DNA from: Halobellus rarus
GTDB taxonomy: Archaea; Halobacteriota; Halobacteria; Halobacteriales; Haloferacaceae
Direction of reading: 5' to 3'
NCBI RefSeq assembly: GCF_024494595.1
Contig: NZ_JANHDI010000008.1
Location: 62,001-126,000 of the forward strand
DNA length: 64,000 bases
Shown here: positions 34,283 through 43,711 of the stretch, piece by piece
How positions within the stretch are numbered: the first letter of the stretch is position 1
Layout: the number at the start of each line of letters is the position of its first letter
The notes under the pieces: model-generated
Told to the model about the DNA's origin: nothing
Database searches by the model: none
What the model saw: the letters and a program-made list of their open reading frames with translations, nothing else
Program-made: the position numbers and the translations under genes

Positions 34283-35497
34283 TCACGGGTCGCGTTCCGC
34301 TTCGATCTCTCCTCTGATGTCGAGAACGATCTCGGGGTCGAGATCGAGGCCGTATTCGTAGTATCTGCCGCCGCTCTCGCCGCGATTCCGATCACTTCGT
34401 CGCAGGAACCCAAGCATATGGAGGTCCGAGAGGTGGTTCTGGATGCTCTTGAGTGTCGTGAGTGGGTCCACGGCGTGCGAATCCGCTACGCTCTCGTATC
34501 GGGTCTTGATTGTCTTCGAACGGGCTGGCGTCTTCTCACGCTGCTCGAGATATGCGAGCGTTTCGAGCAGCAGTTGGGCGTGCTGGGTCTGATCGCGGAT
34601 CCGATTTCGCAATCGACCGCGTTGGACGAGTTCCTGGGCTTCGATAATATGTGAATCATCGACGTAAGGATCGCCTTGCTTTTTCGCCACCTCGCCGCCG
34701 ACTCTGAGGAGGTCGATTGCTTGACGTGCGTTCCCTCGATCCTTCGCTGCGATCGCCGCCGCCCTCGCGACGGCCGAGTCGTCACAGACGCCGTCGACGA
34801 ACGCACGATCGGCACGATCGGCGAGTATCGCTCGAAGTTCGCTTGCGTCGTACGGGCTGAACGAAATCTCGGCTTCCATCAGCGTGTCCTTGACCTTTGG
34901 CGAGAGGCCCTGTCGAAACGTATAGTTGTTGCTGATCCCGATGACGCCGACCTTCGAGTCCGTGATATGACCGATCGAGCGTGCCCGCGGGAGTTCATAC
35001 AGAAGCGTATCGACGTCGCCGAGGTGATCGATCTCGTCGAACACGACGAGGTGTGTCCCACCCCGCCGGTCGAGTTGCGCATACAGTTCCTCGAATGCGT
35101 CGGCCGTACTGAGCCCACGTTTCGGGAATTCACTCGCCGTCTCCGGGAGCAGCTCGTTGACGAGCGTTCGGACGACAGAGTATACGGTCTTTCCGTTACA
35201 GTTCAGTTCGTGGACGAACAGTTCATCGGCGTCAGGACGCTCCGTGACTTCGTCTCGAAGCGCCTCCATCATATACTTCGTCACCGCGGTCTTACCGAGT
35301 CCGGCCCTCCCGTACAACATTACGTTCTGTGGCGTTCGGCCGAAGAGAACGTCCTCGAGCGCGTGGCGATACTCGTCGATCTCATCGTCACGCTCGAGTA
35401 TCCGATCGGGCTGGTAGTCTTCGGAGAGGACCTCTTTGGCGGCGAAGATCGAACGCTCGATGTCGCTGAACGGCCCGTCCATTTGTCTATTCGTCAT
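34283..35497 (-). CDS. orc1/cdc6: Orc1/Cdc6 family replication initiator
   Basis: 404 aa, the normal length for haloarchaeal Orc1/Cdc6. Walker A YGRAGLGKT is at residues 62-70, Walker B VVFDEIDHL at 151-159, sensor-1 GISNN after VGVI, and sensor-2 GNARQAIDLLR. The C-terminal winged helix (TRYESVADSHAVDPLTTLKSI, then LGFLRRSDRNRGE) binds origin repeats. It is transcribed toward repeat 2 and its start faces three more ORB-like repeats to the right. Haloarchaea usually place an orc gene beside the origin it controls, so this is probably the initiator for the repeats seen here. Confidence 0.95.
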   Translation of the reverse strand: MTNRQMDGPFSDIERSIFAAKEVLSEDYQPDRILERDDEIDEYRHALEDVLFGRTPQNVMLYGRAGLGKTAVTKYMMEALRDEVTERPDADELFVHELNCNGKTVYSVVRTLVNELLPETASEFPKRGLSTADAFEELYAQLDRRGGTHLVVFDEIDHLGDVDTLLYELPRARSIGHITDSKVGVIGISNNYTFRQGLSPKVKDTLMEAEISFSPYDASELRAILADRADRAFVDGVCDDSAVARAAAIAAKDRGNARQAIDLLRVGGEVAKKQGDPYVDDSHIIEAQELVQRGRLRNRIRDQTQHAQLLLETLAYLEQREKTPARSKTIKTRYESVADSHAVDPLTTLKSIQNHLSDLHMLGFLRRSDRNRGESGGRYYEYGLDLDPEIVLDIRGEIEAERDP

Positions 35498-35606
35498 AAG
35501 TCACTAGGCATATTTAAAGCCTGCTTTTGTTTGTCTCGTTTGTCTTCATTCATTGCGCAACATCACTCAACGCCCACCGAGACGATATTTGATCACCACT
35601 TCGTCA

Positions 35607-35632
35607 GAAGACAGACGAAATCTACTCTCTCC
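35607..35632 (+). repeat. ORB-like origin repeat 3
   Basis: gaagacagacgaaatctact, then ctctcc; one base differs from the core (aaatctac for aaacgtac). Confidence 0.75.
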
Positions 35633-35690
35633 TTTCTGAACGAGCACGGAGCCGAGTGACCGCGGTCGTTCTATAGCCGGGATCGCAATC

Positions 35691-35717
35691 GAAGACAGAC
35701 GAAACGTACTCTCTCCC
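35691..35717 (+). repeat. ORB-like origin repeat 4
   Basis: gaagacagacgaaacgtact, then ctctccc; perfect core. Confidence 0.75.
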
Positions 35718-35808
35718 TCCGAATGTGTATTCGTCGACCTACGGACGCGTAGAAAGGATCCGACACGAGCCCACTGGCAGATTAACCAAGATCCACTGCT
35801 GGGGAGAT

Positions 35809-35834
35809 CGAGACAGACGAAACGTACTCTCTCA
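35809..35834 (+). repeat. ORB-like origin repeat 5
   Basis: cgagacagacgaaacgtact, then ctctcac; perfect core, 120 bp from repeat 4. Confidence 0.75.
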
Positions 35835-35867
35835 CTGACCTAGTGTGTCGACGAGGTCGTGGATCCG

Positions 35868-37277
35868 CTAGTTGGCTTGCGGTGAGGGGAAGGCGTTCAG
35901 GATGTCGTCCGGTGTGAATAGTGAGACGTCGTCTCGATTTGTAGCGGCCTGTTTGAGGTCGGCTGAAAACCCGGAGCGACAGAAACAGCAGTAGTGGTGG
36001 TCGCGGTCTGTCCCTGCTGGGGGTGACCACTGGATGTGTTGTGTAGTCCGCTCTAGGTCGGCTAGATCCCCTTCAGTCATCTTTCGAGTCGTGTATTTAC
36101 ACTCGCCTGCGACGAGTGTGCCGTCGTCAGCAAGCCCGACAACGTCGAGTTCGTGGTGTTGGTGCCACCAGTAGCCGATTCCATTGTACACGTTGGGAAC
36201 GAGTGACGGGAGGGCGTTCTGGCAGATCTGTTCGAACATCGGCCCCATATACTCAGTGAATGTTGGTTCAACCAGTTGCTCGTATGCGTTATCGCCGACC
36301 TGTGCGAGTTTTCCATCCTGTCCATAGACGTATCGGAACCAGAAGCGGAACAGCGGCTCTTTGAGTCGATACCGGCTTTTCCGGGTTGCATTCGGGTTTG
36401 CTGTGACTGGGATATCCCGTTCGATGAGCCGAATACGGCGGAGTTTCGCGAGATATGAGCCAAGTGCGTTGGAGTCAATGCCGACGAAGTCAGCGATCTC
36501 GTTGGCGGCACGCTTGCCGGTTGCGATCGCTCGGAGAATTGTATAGTAGGTCTGTGGTTCGCGGATCCCGAATTCGGTGCGGAGCAAGAACTCTGGCTCA
36601 TTATGGAGAACGCCGTGTTCCGAGAGGATGTGTGAGTTGATATTCTCGGCTAGTGACGCAGTTGGTGTGAGGGCTTGCAGATAGAACGGGGTGCCGCCAA
36701 ACACGCCCCATGACTGGAGGATTGAATCCGGGTCATCGGTAGGATAGAGCTGTTTCGCATCGGCGAGAGCAAGCGGTGGCAGGTCGATTGTTCCAGTCCG
36801 TCGCCCGTACAGGGGGCTGCCACCACCGAGGACTTTGTCCTCCATAATGCTGATTGAGGACCCGACGAGTACTAGTGTGATTTCGCTCTCTTGGAGATGA
36901 AGATCCCAGACGCGCTGAATCTTCGACGGGAGTGCCTCATTGGATTCGATCAGGTAAGGGAATTCGTCGAGGATGACGACCGCGTCTTCTCGGCTCAGTG
37001 CTCGGAGGAGGGCCTCCCAGTCGCGCTGGATGTCCTCAAGAAGTGGGAACGTTTCGCTTGCGGTTTCGACGAAGTTCGTCAGCTGTGCGTCGTCGGTTTC
37101 TTCGGTTGCCTGCCAGTAAACTGTATTCTCGCGGTCTTGAATTGCTTCACGAACGAGCGCGCTTTTCCCCAGCCGTCGGCGCCCATACACGACGAGCAGG
37201 TCGGCTCTCTCACGTTCGACCCGCGATTCCAGGAACTCGAGTTCGTCTTCGCGATTAACGAACCGCGGTCGCTCCAT
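35868..37277 (-). CDS. Archaeal AAA ATPase with DUF234 domain, copy 2
   Basis: 469 aa, a paralogue of 29033-30448. Walker A (YGRRRLGKSALVRE, about residues 31-44), Walker B (AVVILDEFPYLIES), and LVLVGSSISIM sensor are clear. A winged helix (AANEIADFVGIDSNALGSYL) and the C-terminal DUF234 nuclease-like domain (HHELDVVGLADDGTLVAGECKY) follow. The two copies align end to end, including the LYGR(R/V)... turn after GGG/AP(L). Function unresolved. It lies between repeats 5 and 6 of the origin, so its upstream region includes origin DNA; whether that matters is unknown. Confidence 0.88.
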   Translation of the reverse strand: MERPRFVNREDELEFLESRVERERADLLVVYGRRRLGKSALVREAIQDRENTVYWQATEETDDAQLTNFVETASETFPLLEDIQRDWEALLRALSREDAVVILDEFPYLIESNEALPSKIQRVWDLHLQESEITLVLVGSSISIMEDKVLGGGSPLYGRRTGTIDLPPLALADAKQLYPTDDPDSILQSWGVFGGTPFYLQALTPTASLAENINSHILSEHGVLHNEPEFLLRTEFGIREPQTYYTILRAIATGKRAANEIADFVGIDSNALGSYLAKLRRIRLIERDIPVTANPNATRKSRYRLKEPLFRFWFRYVYGQDGKLAQVGDNAYEQLVEPTFTEYMGPMFEQICQNALPSLVPNVYNGIGYWWHQHHELDVVGLADDGTLVAGECKYTTRKMTEGDLADLERTTQHIQWSPPAGTDRDHHYCCFCRSGFSADLKQAATNRDDVSLFTPDDILNAFPSPQAN

Positions 37278-37679
37278 ACGTACTATCCTACCCTACCAAC
37301 CGTAATACTACCGATTATCTAAATTACGATTTTACTAATTGTGATTTTACTAATTGTGAGCTAGCTTTGAGAGCCTCTGTTACCCACCAGTACAGAATTA
37401 CCGTCTCAAAATCGCCTCATCTAAGATTTCGAGAGGAACAAATCTCTCCGGCATCGATTTGATTCGACATCTACCGTTTACGACGGGGTGGATGTCACTG
37501 CCGATCGAAAGCACACGAAATCTACTCTCCCCTTCATTGAGTCTGCGGTCGCGAAGATGATGGGCGTGATCCGGGCGAATTCGATTGACGAGTGTCTGTA
37601 CACGGATCGGAGAGAGAGAGCAAGGCGAGACCGACGACATTATTCGGGTCGCCATCCGAAATCGGAACAACTCACCGCT
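37278..37679. other. Spacer with AT-rich tract and outlying ORB-like repeat
   Basis: No gene is supported. 37300-37360 is AT-rich with a direct repeat (gattttactaattgtga twice), and a diverged ORB-like repeat lies at 37507-37532. Confidence 0.55.
37507..37532 (+). repeat. ORB-like origin repeat 6, diverged
   Basis: cgaaagcacacgaaatctac, then tctccc; matches repeats 1 and 3 in their variant positions. It is 1.7 kb from repeat 5, past the second ATPase gene. Confidence 0.6.
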
Positions 37680-39491
37680 ATGTCATCGTCAGATCCCGAA
37701 CCGGTCTCCAGACGCGAGAAACTCGATGCCCTCCGTGACGTCGCGAAGTACAACCCGACGTACACGACAGCAGTGGTCGTGCTCGGGGTCGTCGCCGCGG
37801 TGCTTGAGGGCGTCGGCCTGAGCTTCATCCTCCCAATCGTCGAACTCGTCCAGCTTCAGGACCCCGCCGCGGAGGCGGAGGGACTGCTCGCGGTGTTCGT
37901 CACGGCCTACCAGGCACTCGGGGTCCCCTTTACGCTCGGATACGTCGTGGTGGGCGTGTCGGCTGTGATGGTCGCGCGGTACACGACCAGCTTCGCAGTC
38001 GCGTGGTTCCGGGAGGCGCTGCGGACCTACTACATTCGAGATCTCCAGACGCGAGCGTTCCGAAACGCGTTGAATGCACGCGTGGAGTACTTCGATAAGG
38101 AAGGGTCTGATGACATACTGAATGCGATCGTGACGCAGACGTACTATGCCGGGCGGGTGATCCAGCGAGGAATCCAGACCTTCGAACAGTTCTTTCTGGC
38201 CGGAATATACTTCCTCGTGGCGTTGATCATCGCGCCGGCACTGACGATCATTACCGGGCTCGTCCTCGGCGGGTTCACGATTTTCTTCCGGCGCGTCCTT
38301 GACTCGGGATACGATGTGGGTGACGAAGTCGCTGAGGCGAACGAGAGACGACAGGAGGCCGCACAGGCAGGGACACAAGGGATCCGCGACGTGCGGATCT
38401 TCGGACTCGCTGATGAACTCTTCGAGGATTTCTCACAGGCGGTCAACCAGTATACAGAATCACGTATCACGCTACGACGAAACGAAGCCGCGATCGACAA
38501 GTTCTATAATCTCGTCGTCGCTGTCTCGGTGTTCGTGTTGATCTACCTCGCGCTGACGTTCGCGAGCCTCTCGGTCGGCGAACTGGGCGTCTTTCTTTTC
38601 GCGATGTTCCGACTCGGGCCGCGAGCGAGTAATGTGAACAAGCTCTACTATCAAGTCGAGAACGATCTGCCGCATCTCGTAAGGACCCAAGAGTTCATCG
38701 AAGAGCTGGAGTCGTACGAAGAACCGAGTGAGTCAATTCGGGAAGTCCCCAAGGAGATCCAAGAAATCGAATTCGATGACGTCCACTTCTCGTACGACGA
38801 CGAAGAGAAGGTGCTCCGCGGGATCGACTTCACCGTCGAGAAGGGTGAGTTCGTCGGATTTGTCGGACAGTCAGGTGCGGGGAAATCGACGATCGTTTCA
38901 CTTCTCGCCCGGCTGTATCCGGTCGATAAAGGTGAGATCCGAGCAAATGGGATCCCGGTCGACGAGATGGATATCGCAGAGTGGCGCGACCGACTCTCGA
39001 TGGTTAGACAGGACCCGTTCATCTTCAACGATACGCTCCGGTACAACCTGACGCTCGGGAATCGAGAGGTGTCTGGTGAGGAACTCGATCGGGTGTGTTC
39101 GATAGCTAAGGTCGATGAATTTATCGACGAGCTTCCGGCTGAGTACGATTCGCTTCTTGGCGACGATGGGGTTCGGCTGTCGGGTGGACAACAGCAGCGC
39201 GTCGCGCTCGCGCGGGCACTACTCGAGGACGCGGATGTATTGATCCTTGACGAGGCGACGAGCGACCTCGACTCGAATTTGGAGAAACAGGTCCAGCAAG
39301 CGATCGAGGAGATGGATCGGGACTATGCGGTCGTCACGATCGCGCACCGACTGTCGACAGTGAAGAACGCCGACCGGATCTACACGATCGAGGAGGGCCG
39401 GGTTACGGAGACGGGACAGCACAGTGAACTCGTTGAAGAAAATGGGAAGTACGCGGAGTTATACGGGATTCAGTCAACGGATTCGTTATAG
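37680..39491 (+). CDS. ABC exporter, fused permease and ATPase (MsbA/PglK-like)
   Basis: 603 aa from the ATG at 37680; the long frame to 37488 adds an unrelated leader that includes origin repeat 6. Residues 30-310 hold six membrane helices; the ATPase follows with Walker A GQSGAGKST at 396-404, signature LSGGQQQRVALARALL, Walker B VLILDEATSDLDS and the switch His in AHRLST. Helix layout and homodimer type fit lipid or lipid-linked-oligosaccharide flippases. Its place at the border of the glycan region suggests it flips a lipid-linked sugar, but that is inference. G+C and codon use are like the core genome. Confidence 0.9.
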   Translation: MSSSDPEPVSRREKLDALRDVAKYNPTYTTAVVVLGVVAAVLEGVGLSFILPIVELVQLQDPAAEAEGLLAVFVTAYQALGVPFTLGYVVVGVSAVMVARYTTSFAVAWFREALRTYYIRDLQTRAFRNALNARVEYFDKEGSDDILNAIVTQTYYAGRVIQRGIQTFEQFFLAGIYFLVALIIAPALTIITGLVLGGFTIFFRRVLDSGYDVGDEVAEANERRQEAAQAGTQGIRDVRIFGLADELFEDFSQAVNQYTESRITLRRNEAAIDKFYNLVVAVSVFVLIYLALTFASLSVGELGVFLFAMFRLGPRASNVNKLYYQVENDLPHLVRTQEFIEELESYEEPSESIREVPKEIQEIEFDDVHFSYDDEEKVLRGIDFTVEKGEFVGFVGQSGAGKSTIVSLLARLYPVDKGEIRANGIPVDEMDIAEWRDRLSMVRQDPFIFNDTLRYNLTLGNREVSGEELDRVCSIAKVDEFIDELPAEYDSLLGDDGVRLSGGQQQRVALARALLEDADVLILDEATSDLDSNLEKQVQQAIEEMDRDYAVVTIAHRLSTVKNADRIYTIEEGRVTETGQHSELVEENGKYAELYGIQSTDSL

Positions 39492-39539
39492 TATGGTACT
39501 TGACTTCGCACGTTCTGTTGTTGGAACGCGGAGAGACTA

Positions 39540-39918
39540 CGTGAACCGTTGTTGCTGCCGATCACATTGTTCCTGTTATGTCCTGAGCCAATCGACCAGT
39601 TCGAGTGCTTCTTGACGAGGTAGAAACACCACGCCAAGACCTACGTCACAGATCTTGTTGCCGCCAGCAACAACACCATTCAGAGTTTCTCGAATATTGT
39701 TCTCCTGGCCAAGAGAACGCCCCTTGAATAAGTTCCTCACCATATACAATGGGACGAAGAACAGCTCAACAAAGAACGACTCGAGCTACTCCAGCAGACC
39801 GATGAGACGCGATAGACCAGTAAAGGTGTTGTCACCATCGACAACACCTTCACGCACAACACGGGTGAAAACATTCCTCACACAGGGAATTCTACGATTA
39901 CGGAATTCACAGCTATAG
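39540..39918 (+). pseudogene. IS701-like transposase, N-terminal remnant
   Basis: One frame reads PLLLPITLFL, then FECFLTR stop KHHAKTYVTDLVAASNNTIQ, IQWDEEQLNKERLELLQQTD, ETR stop, then VVTIDNTFTHNTGENIP. This is the N-terminal part of a haloarchaeal transposase with the first catalytic Asp in TIDNTFTHNTG, broken by three in-frame stops. The rest is missing, cut at the IS630 remnant. Family name is my best match, not certain. Confidence 0.6.
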
Positions 39919-39924
39919 TAGTCA

Positions 39925-40594
39925 TTAGAAATAATTGCTCATATTAGGGAGCGAAAGTTGGTCGAGAGCGGTATCGATCGTGGTGGTCAGTTGCTCAAGC
40001 GAGTCGAAGAACCGGTTGCTGAGGGCGTCTTGGAGTTGTCGTCAGCACTCTTCGACACGGTTGAGTTCCGGCGAATACGCCGGTAACGTGACGAAGTCGA
40101 GGTCGTCACGGGCCGCCAGGTCCGTGACGACCGACGCCTGGAAGTACGGCGCACCGTCCAACACGACGATCAAGTCTTTTTCGAATTCTTTGCATAATGC
40201 GAGAATGAAATGTTTTGCGTGATCGGCGGTAACGTACTCGGTGAACCGTGAGAAAAAGCAGTCGCCGTCTTCGGTGATCGCGCCAAGCAGGCACGTCCAG
40301 TCGCGTTGGCCGGACAGTTCGACGCTCGGCCGCGTTCCGCGCGGAAACCACGCGGCACGCGGCTCGACCTGCACGGATTTTTTGGTTTGGTCGACGCAGA
40401 CTATTGTGGCGTCCATCTCCGCCCGCTTTTTTGATCTCGTCATAGAACTCCTCTTGGTCGGATTCCTCGGCTTCGGCGGCTGTACGGCGAGGTTTTTGAT
40501 AGTTTAATCCAGCTTCTTCCAACAGCCGCCGACAACTCGGATAGGAGTACTCGACGCCGTAGGTTTCTTCGAGAAATTCCTGGACGAGCGCCGG
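39925..40594 (-). pseudogene. IS630-family transposase remnant
   Basis: Read on the minus strand: VQEFLEETYGVEYSYPSCRR, then EEAGLNYQKPRRTAAEAEES, a frameshift near 40430, MDATIVCVDQTKKSV with the first Asp, LIVVLDGAPYF with the second, and YSPELNRVEEC with the Glu. A TGA replaces the Trp codon right after VEEC, and the tail continues RQLQDALSNRFFDSLEQLTT to a stop at 39925. The N-terminal helix-turn-helix is missing, replaced by IS5 sequence. One frameshift plus one nonsense change: inactive. Confidence 0.85.
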
Positions 40595-41196
40595 CTTAAT
40601 CAGCGGTCTCACGTCCTCTTCACGCAGTTTCTCACGTAACTGCATCCAGTCGTAACCTTTGTCGGCGGCGAGGCTGGTCAGGTCGCCTGCGTTGCGGGAG
40701 GCGACCTGCTAGCCGAGCTGTGTGTCGTGCGTTTTCTCAGTCGTACAGTGAGCGTCAAGGACAGCTTGAGATTCTGTATCGACGAGAGCGGTCGCTTTGA
40801 GTGTCTGAACGCGGTAATTCGTCCGGCGGCAGTAGTGCTTGCTCGCGTTTTCGCGGTCGAAGAACGTAGCACCGATGGCGGCGTGACCTGAGAAGTCGCG
40901 CAGCAGCACTCGCCAGACCTTCATCTGGAACCTATCAAACGCCTTAACCAGCGTAGAGTATCTGGGAGATTGCCCTCTTCGAGGCCGATCTCCCCAAGAA
41001 TATGCGGCATTTCGCTCAACAGATCCAGAGCATTGCGGTACGACGCATCAAGGTAAATCCGCAGACAGTGCAGCGAGACGAGAGCGTAGTCGGCGAAGCC
41101 GCCACCCCCTTCGGGGGCGGCGACTTCGCCTCGGCCACCAACGGCATTTTTAGCTAACGTGACCGCTTTCTTCGTGAAGCGGGAGATTTTCGACAT
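40595..41196 (-). pseudogene. IS5-family (ISH1-like) transposase remnant
   Basis: From the ATG at 41196 (MSKISRFTKKAVTLAKNAVG, then GFADYALVSLHCLRIYLDAS) the frame is a typical haloarchaeal IS5 transposase to LGEIGLEEGNLPD. One base is lost near 40945 and the frame continues STLVKAFDRFQMKVWRVLLR, with the first catalytic-region GATFFDRENASKHYCRRTNY. A TAG interrupts after HDTQLG, then LAADKGYDWMQLREKL and RPLIK. At about 40595 it joins the IS630 remnant in frame. The third catalytic part is missing. Confidence 0.85.
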
Positions 41197-41292
41197 AGCC
41201 ATCGACACTCTCCCGCTTCATCTTCCAAGTTCTAACGGTCGAACTTGACGCTGTCTAGTGATTCTCCAGAGCCCCTCAGTTACTTCTATTCA

Positions 41293-42819
41293 TCACGGAT
41301 TCAAATCAATCTCCCCAAGAATATCCTTAGCAATGAATGTATTTATATTCCCAATACCGGTAGAGTGCTGATTATATTCCGTCTTATCAACCAGTCCGTA
41401 CCAGGCTAATGGATGGTTCTTATACATCTTCTCCCTTTTATATCTATAATAAAATGGTTTCATAGCATTTCCAACTGAGGTCCCTCGGAGGTTAGTTTTG
41501 ATTTTTTCAGAGATCGTTGATCTTTCTGTTCTTACCTCTGTCCCTGGTTTGAACGTACCCACTTCACTACATCTCCTCGAGACATAATCATTGTATAATT
41601 TTCTGTTGATGCGTTCACGAACTGGGACTGATAGCCAAAATTGTACTAATTCACGGTCCCAAAGAGGGAGATACCAATCATAATTAAATGTATCCCACAA
41701 CCGAACCGAATTGATAATGAATTTTGACTGTCGATTGTTGAAACCCCATCGTTCATACGCTTCTAGAGCTGAATTACGGGTCTCGATATCTGGAGAGTCA
41801 ATCGTCCTTCTAATACGGGATCTTACCCGCTCTTTAACGTCGTCGGACATCGATGATAGTGTATAGTGTTCATCCATAACTAGATTAATAACATCTTCTA
41901 GACAAACCTGCTTTTTTTGGTGTATCGTTTTGGGCAGACTTGCGCCAGAAATTGTATCTCCACCGTATCCAGGAGTAAATACAGAATCAGATGTGATTTG
42001 ATTTTTTTCTTCTAGATACCATAATGCTGGCCCGGCTTCGATGTGCGGAATTGAAACAAGTGTATCTGAGTGTTCGTACAACTGCTCACGGCGATCAGAA
42101 TTATACCATCTTCGCCAGAGTTCTTCAGTATATGGGATATGAATCCATTCTAAATCTAATGAGTTTGCTGTCTTTTTTGCTAATTGGACCTCTTTACTGT
42201 TTCTTCGACCATATGTAAAACATAATACATTTTTGTAAGCAGAATCTTTAAGTTCAGTAGCAATTAACCGAGAATCAATACCTGCACTAAGTGGAAGAAC
42301 TATTTGTCTCCCATCTGCATAATCAGTCAACCGCTGTATCGCGGTTTGAGTAACTTGTCTTAGGTTATTATTACCACTCTCATTAATATACTTAAAATCA
42401 AAGTGTGAATTCGTGCTTAATTTTTTATTCTTTCGGTCGTATCTACATATGCTTCCGGGAAGTAACTGTTTTATTTTTGGATTTCTGGTATCATTGTCAA
42501 CAACATATCCTGTTGTTCTAAATTCAATATTATATATCTGATCACGGAAAGTGCCTACCTTATTTTCTATCCATTTAATGCTGTCACTAAATATGAAATC
42601 ATCCCCTATTTTCGAATAAAAAATAGGGATACTTCTAACGTGATCCACAATTAGAATTACTTCATCATCGGTTACGCGGGCTAAAGCATAGAATCCATTA
42701 TTCTGCGACAGTTTATTTGCATTCGTATTGAGCGTGGGATCAGCTGCTTGGTCTGATCGTACGTGCCAACCTTTCTCTGTATGCCAGTCAGAATTAAGTG
42801 CATACTCTACCTCAGCCAT
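41293..42819 (-). CDS. Asparagine-synthase-like enzyme (glycan amidotransferase candidate)
   Basis: 508 aa. The C-terminal ATP-pyrophosphatase domain is clear: PP-loop LPLSAGIDSR at about 175-184, then FTYGRRNSKEVQLAKKTANS and GYGGDTISG. The N-terminal part resembles the class II glutamine amidotransferase fold (NNGFYALARV, IFYSKIGDDFIFSDSIKWIE) but lacks the catalytic Cys at position 2, so it probably uses ammonia or a partner. Such proteins in glycan clusters convert sugar acids to amides. The gene is strongly AT-rich compared with its surroundings and flanked by IS remnants, signs of horizontal transfer. Acceptor substrate unknown. Confidence 0.82.
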   Translation of the reverse strand: MAEVEYALNSDWHTEKGWHVRSDQAADPTLNTNANKLSQNNGFYALARVTDDEVILIVDHVRSIPIFYSKIGDDFIFSDSIKWIENKVGTFRDQIYNIEFRTTGYVVDNDTRNPKIKQLLPGSICRYDRKNKKLSTNSHFDFKYINESGNNNLRQVTQTAIQRLTDYADGRQIVLPLSAGIDSRLIATELKDSAYKNVLCFTYGRRNSKEVQLAKKTANSLDLEWIHIPYTEELWRRWYNSDRREQLYEHSDTLVSIPHIEAGPALWYLEEKNQITSDSVFTPGYGGDTISGASLPKTIHQKKQVCLEDVINLVMDEHYTLSSMSDDVKERVRSRIRRTIDSPDIETRNSALEAYERWGFNNRQSKFIINSVRLWDTFNYDWYLPLWDRELVQFWLSVPVRERINRKLYNDYVSRRCSEVGTFKPGTEVRTERSTISEKIKTNLRGTSVGNAMKPFYYRYKREKMYKNHPLAWYGLVDKTEYNQHSTGIGNINTFIAKDILGEIDLNP

Positions 42820-42960
42820 ATTATGAAAGATAGAGAAACAGCGACAAAAATATTCTCTTATTAGAGGGTGTCATAGAACTTTTCTCACACTGTGATCACG
42901 GTACTGCCTGGTTGTCTCCTCGTTCATAGTTGGTGATAACGACGACAAGGCGAAGGCACA

Positions 42961-43653
42961 GGGTCGCGTTAAGTTAGAGGATGAGGCGTTCGAGTTCTGA
43001 GTGTCTATGGCAGAATCCGAACGCCTCAGCGAGTGTATCGAGTGGATCGACTTGTCGTTTGTGGAGCGAAAGCGGACTCCCGAGTGGGCGATTCAAGTGG
43101 GCATCCGGTGTCATCTTGCCAGTATGTCAACGAGGGATGCCAGTCAACTTCTCGATGAGTTGGGAGTCCAGCGCAGTCACGTCACTATTCACAACTGGGT
43201 GCACAAGGCTGATCTACAGCCGATTTCGACGGTCACTACAGATCAACTCGCGATTGACGAGAAAGTGATCCGCGTCAACGGCGACGACTACTGGCTATAC
43301 GGTGCCGTGGATCCCGAAACGAGCGAAATCTTGCACGTCAGGCTGTTTCCAACGACGACGAAACAGACGACGCGATGGTTTCTGGCCGAGCTTCATCGAC
43401 GATATCAACTCAACAACGTCGAATTTCTCGTTGATGACGCCGATTACTTGGTGAATGTCCTTGAGGAAGACGGGTACCGATTCCAGATGATTTCACATGG
43501 GAATCGGAATGCCATCGAACGTGTCTTTTGGGAAATAGAACGACGAACGTCTTCGTTTGCAACTAGCTTCAATCATCTCAATCCGAAGACAGCAGAATCG
43601 TGGCTCCAAGCTCTCGCCGTCCGGCACAATTCACGCCAAAGTTAACGCGACCC
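42961..43653. mobile_element. IS6-family insertion sequence
   Basis: About 693 bp with terminal inverted repeats gggtcgcgttaa (42961-42972) and ttaacgcgaccc (43642-43653). It holds one transposase gene on the plus strand. No clear 8-bp target duplication is visible. Confidence 0.8.
43007..43645 (+). CDS. IS6-family transposase
   Basis: 212 aa from the ATG at 43007 (GTG at 43001 is an alternative). The DDE core is complete: QLAIDEKVIRVNGDDYWLYG with the first Asp, VEFLVDDADYLVNVL with the second, and GNRNAIERVFWEIERRTSSF with the Glu. The N-terminal HTH lies in MSTRDASQLLDELGVQRSH. Length and motifs fit haloarchaeal ISH15-like members; the C-terminus lacks the usual aromatic tail but reaches the inverted repeat. 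Confidence 0.88.
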   Translation: MAESERLSECIEWIDLSFVERKRTPEWAIQVGIRCHLASMSTRDASQLLDELGVQRSHVTIHNWVHKADLQPISTVTTDQLAIDEKVIRVNGDDYWLYGAVDPETSEILHVRLFPTTTKQTTRWFLAELHRRYQLNNVEFLVDDADYLVNVLEEDGYRFQMISHGNRNAIERVFWEIERRTSSFATSFNHLNPKTAESWLQALAVRHNSRQS

Positions 43654-43711
43654 GGTGTTTATGTCACAATCTCACAGCCGAATCAGCCGTGAAACTCTGC
43701 TTGCGTATCTA

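Larger units (their letters stand above)
35498..35867. other. Probable replication origin core (right of orc1/cdc6)
   Basis: No gene is supported. Three direct ORB-like repeats lie here (35607, 35691, 35809), all reading gacagacgaaa(c/t)...ctctctc on the plus strand. AT-rich DNA at 35500-35600 (ataagtcactaggcatattt, ttgtttgtctcgtttgtct) next to the orc1/cdc6 start could be the unwinding element. Together with the inverted copies left of the gene this is the layout of a haloarchaeal oriC. Confidence 0.75.
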
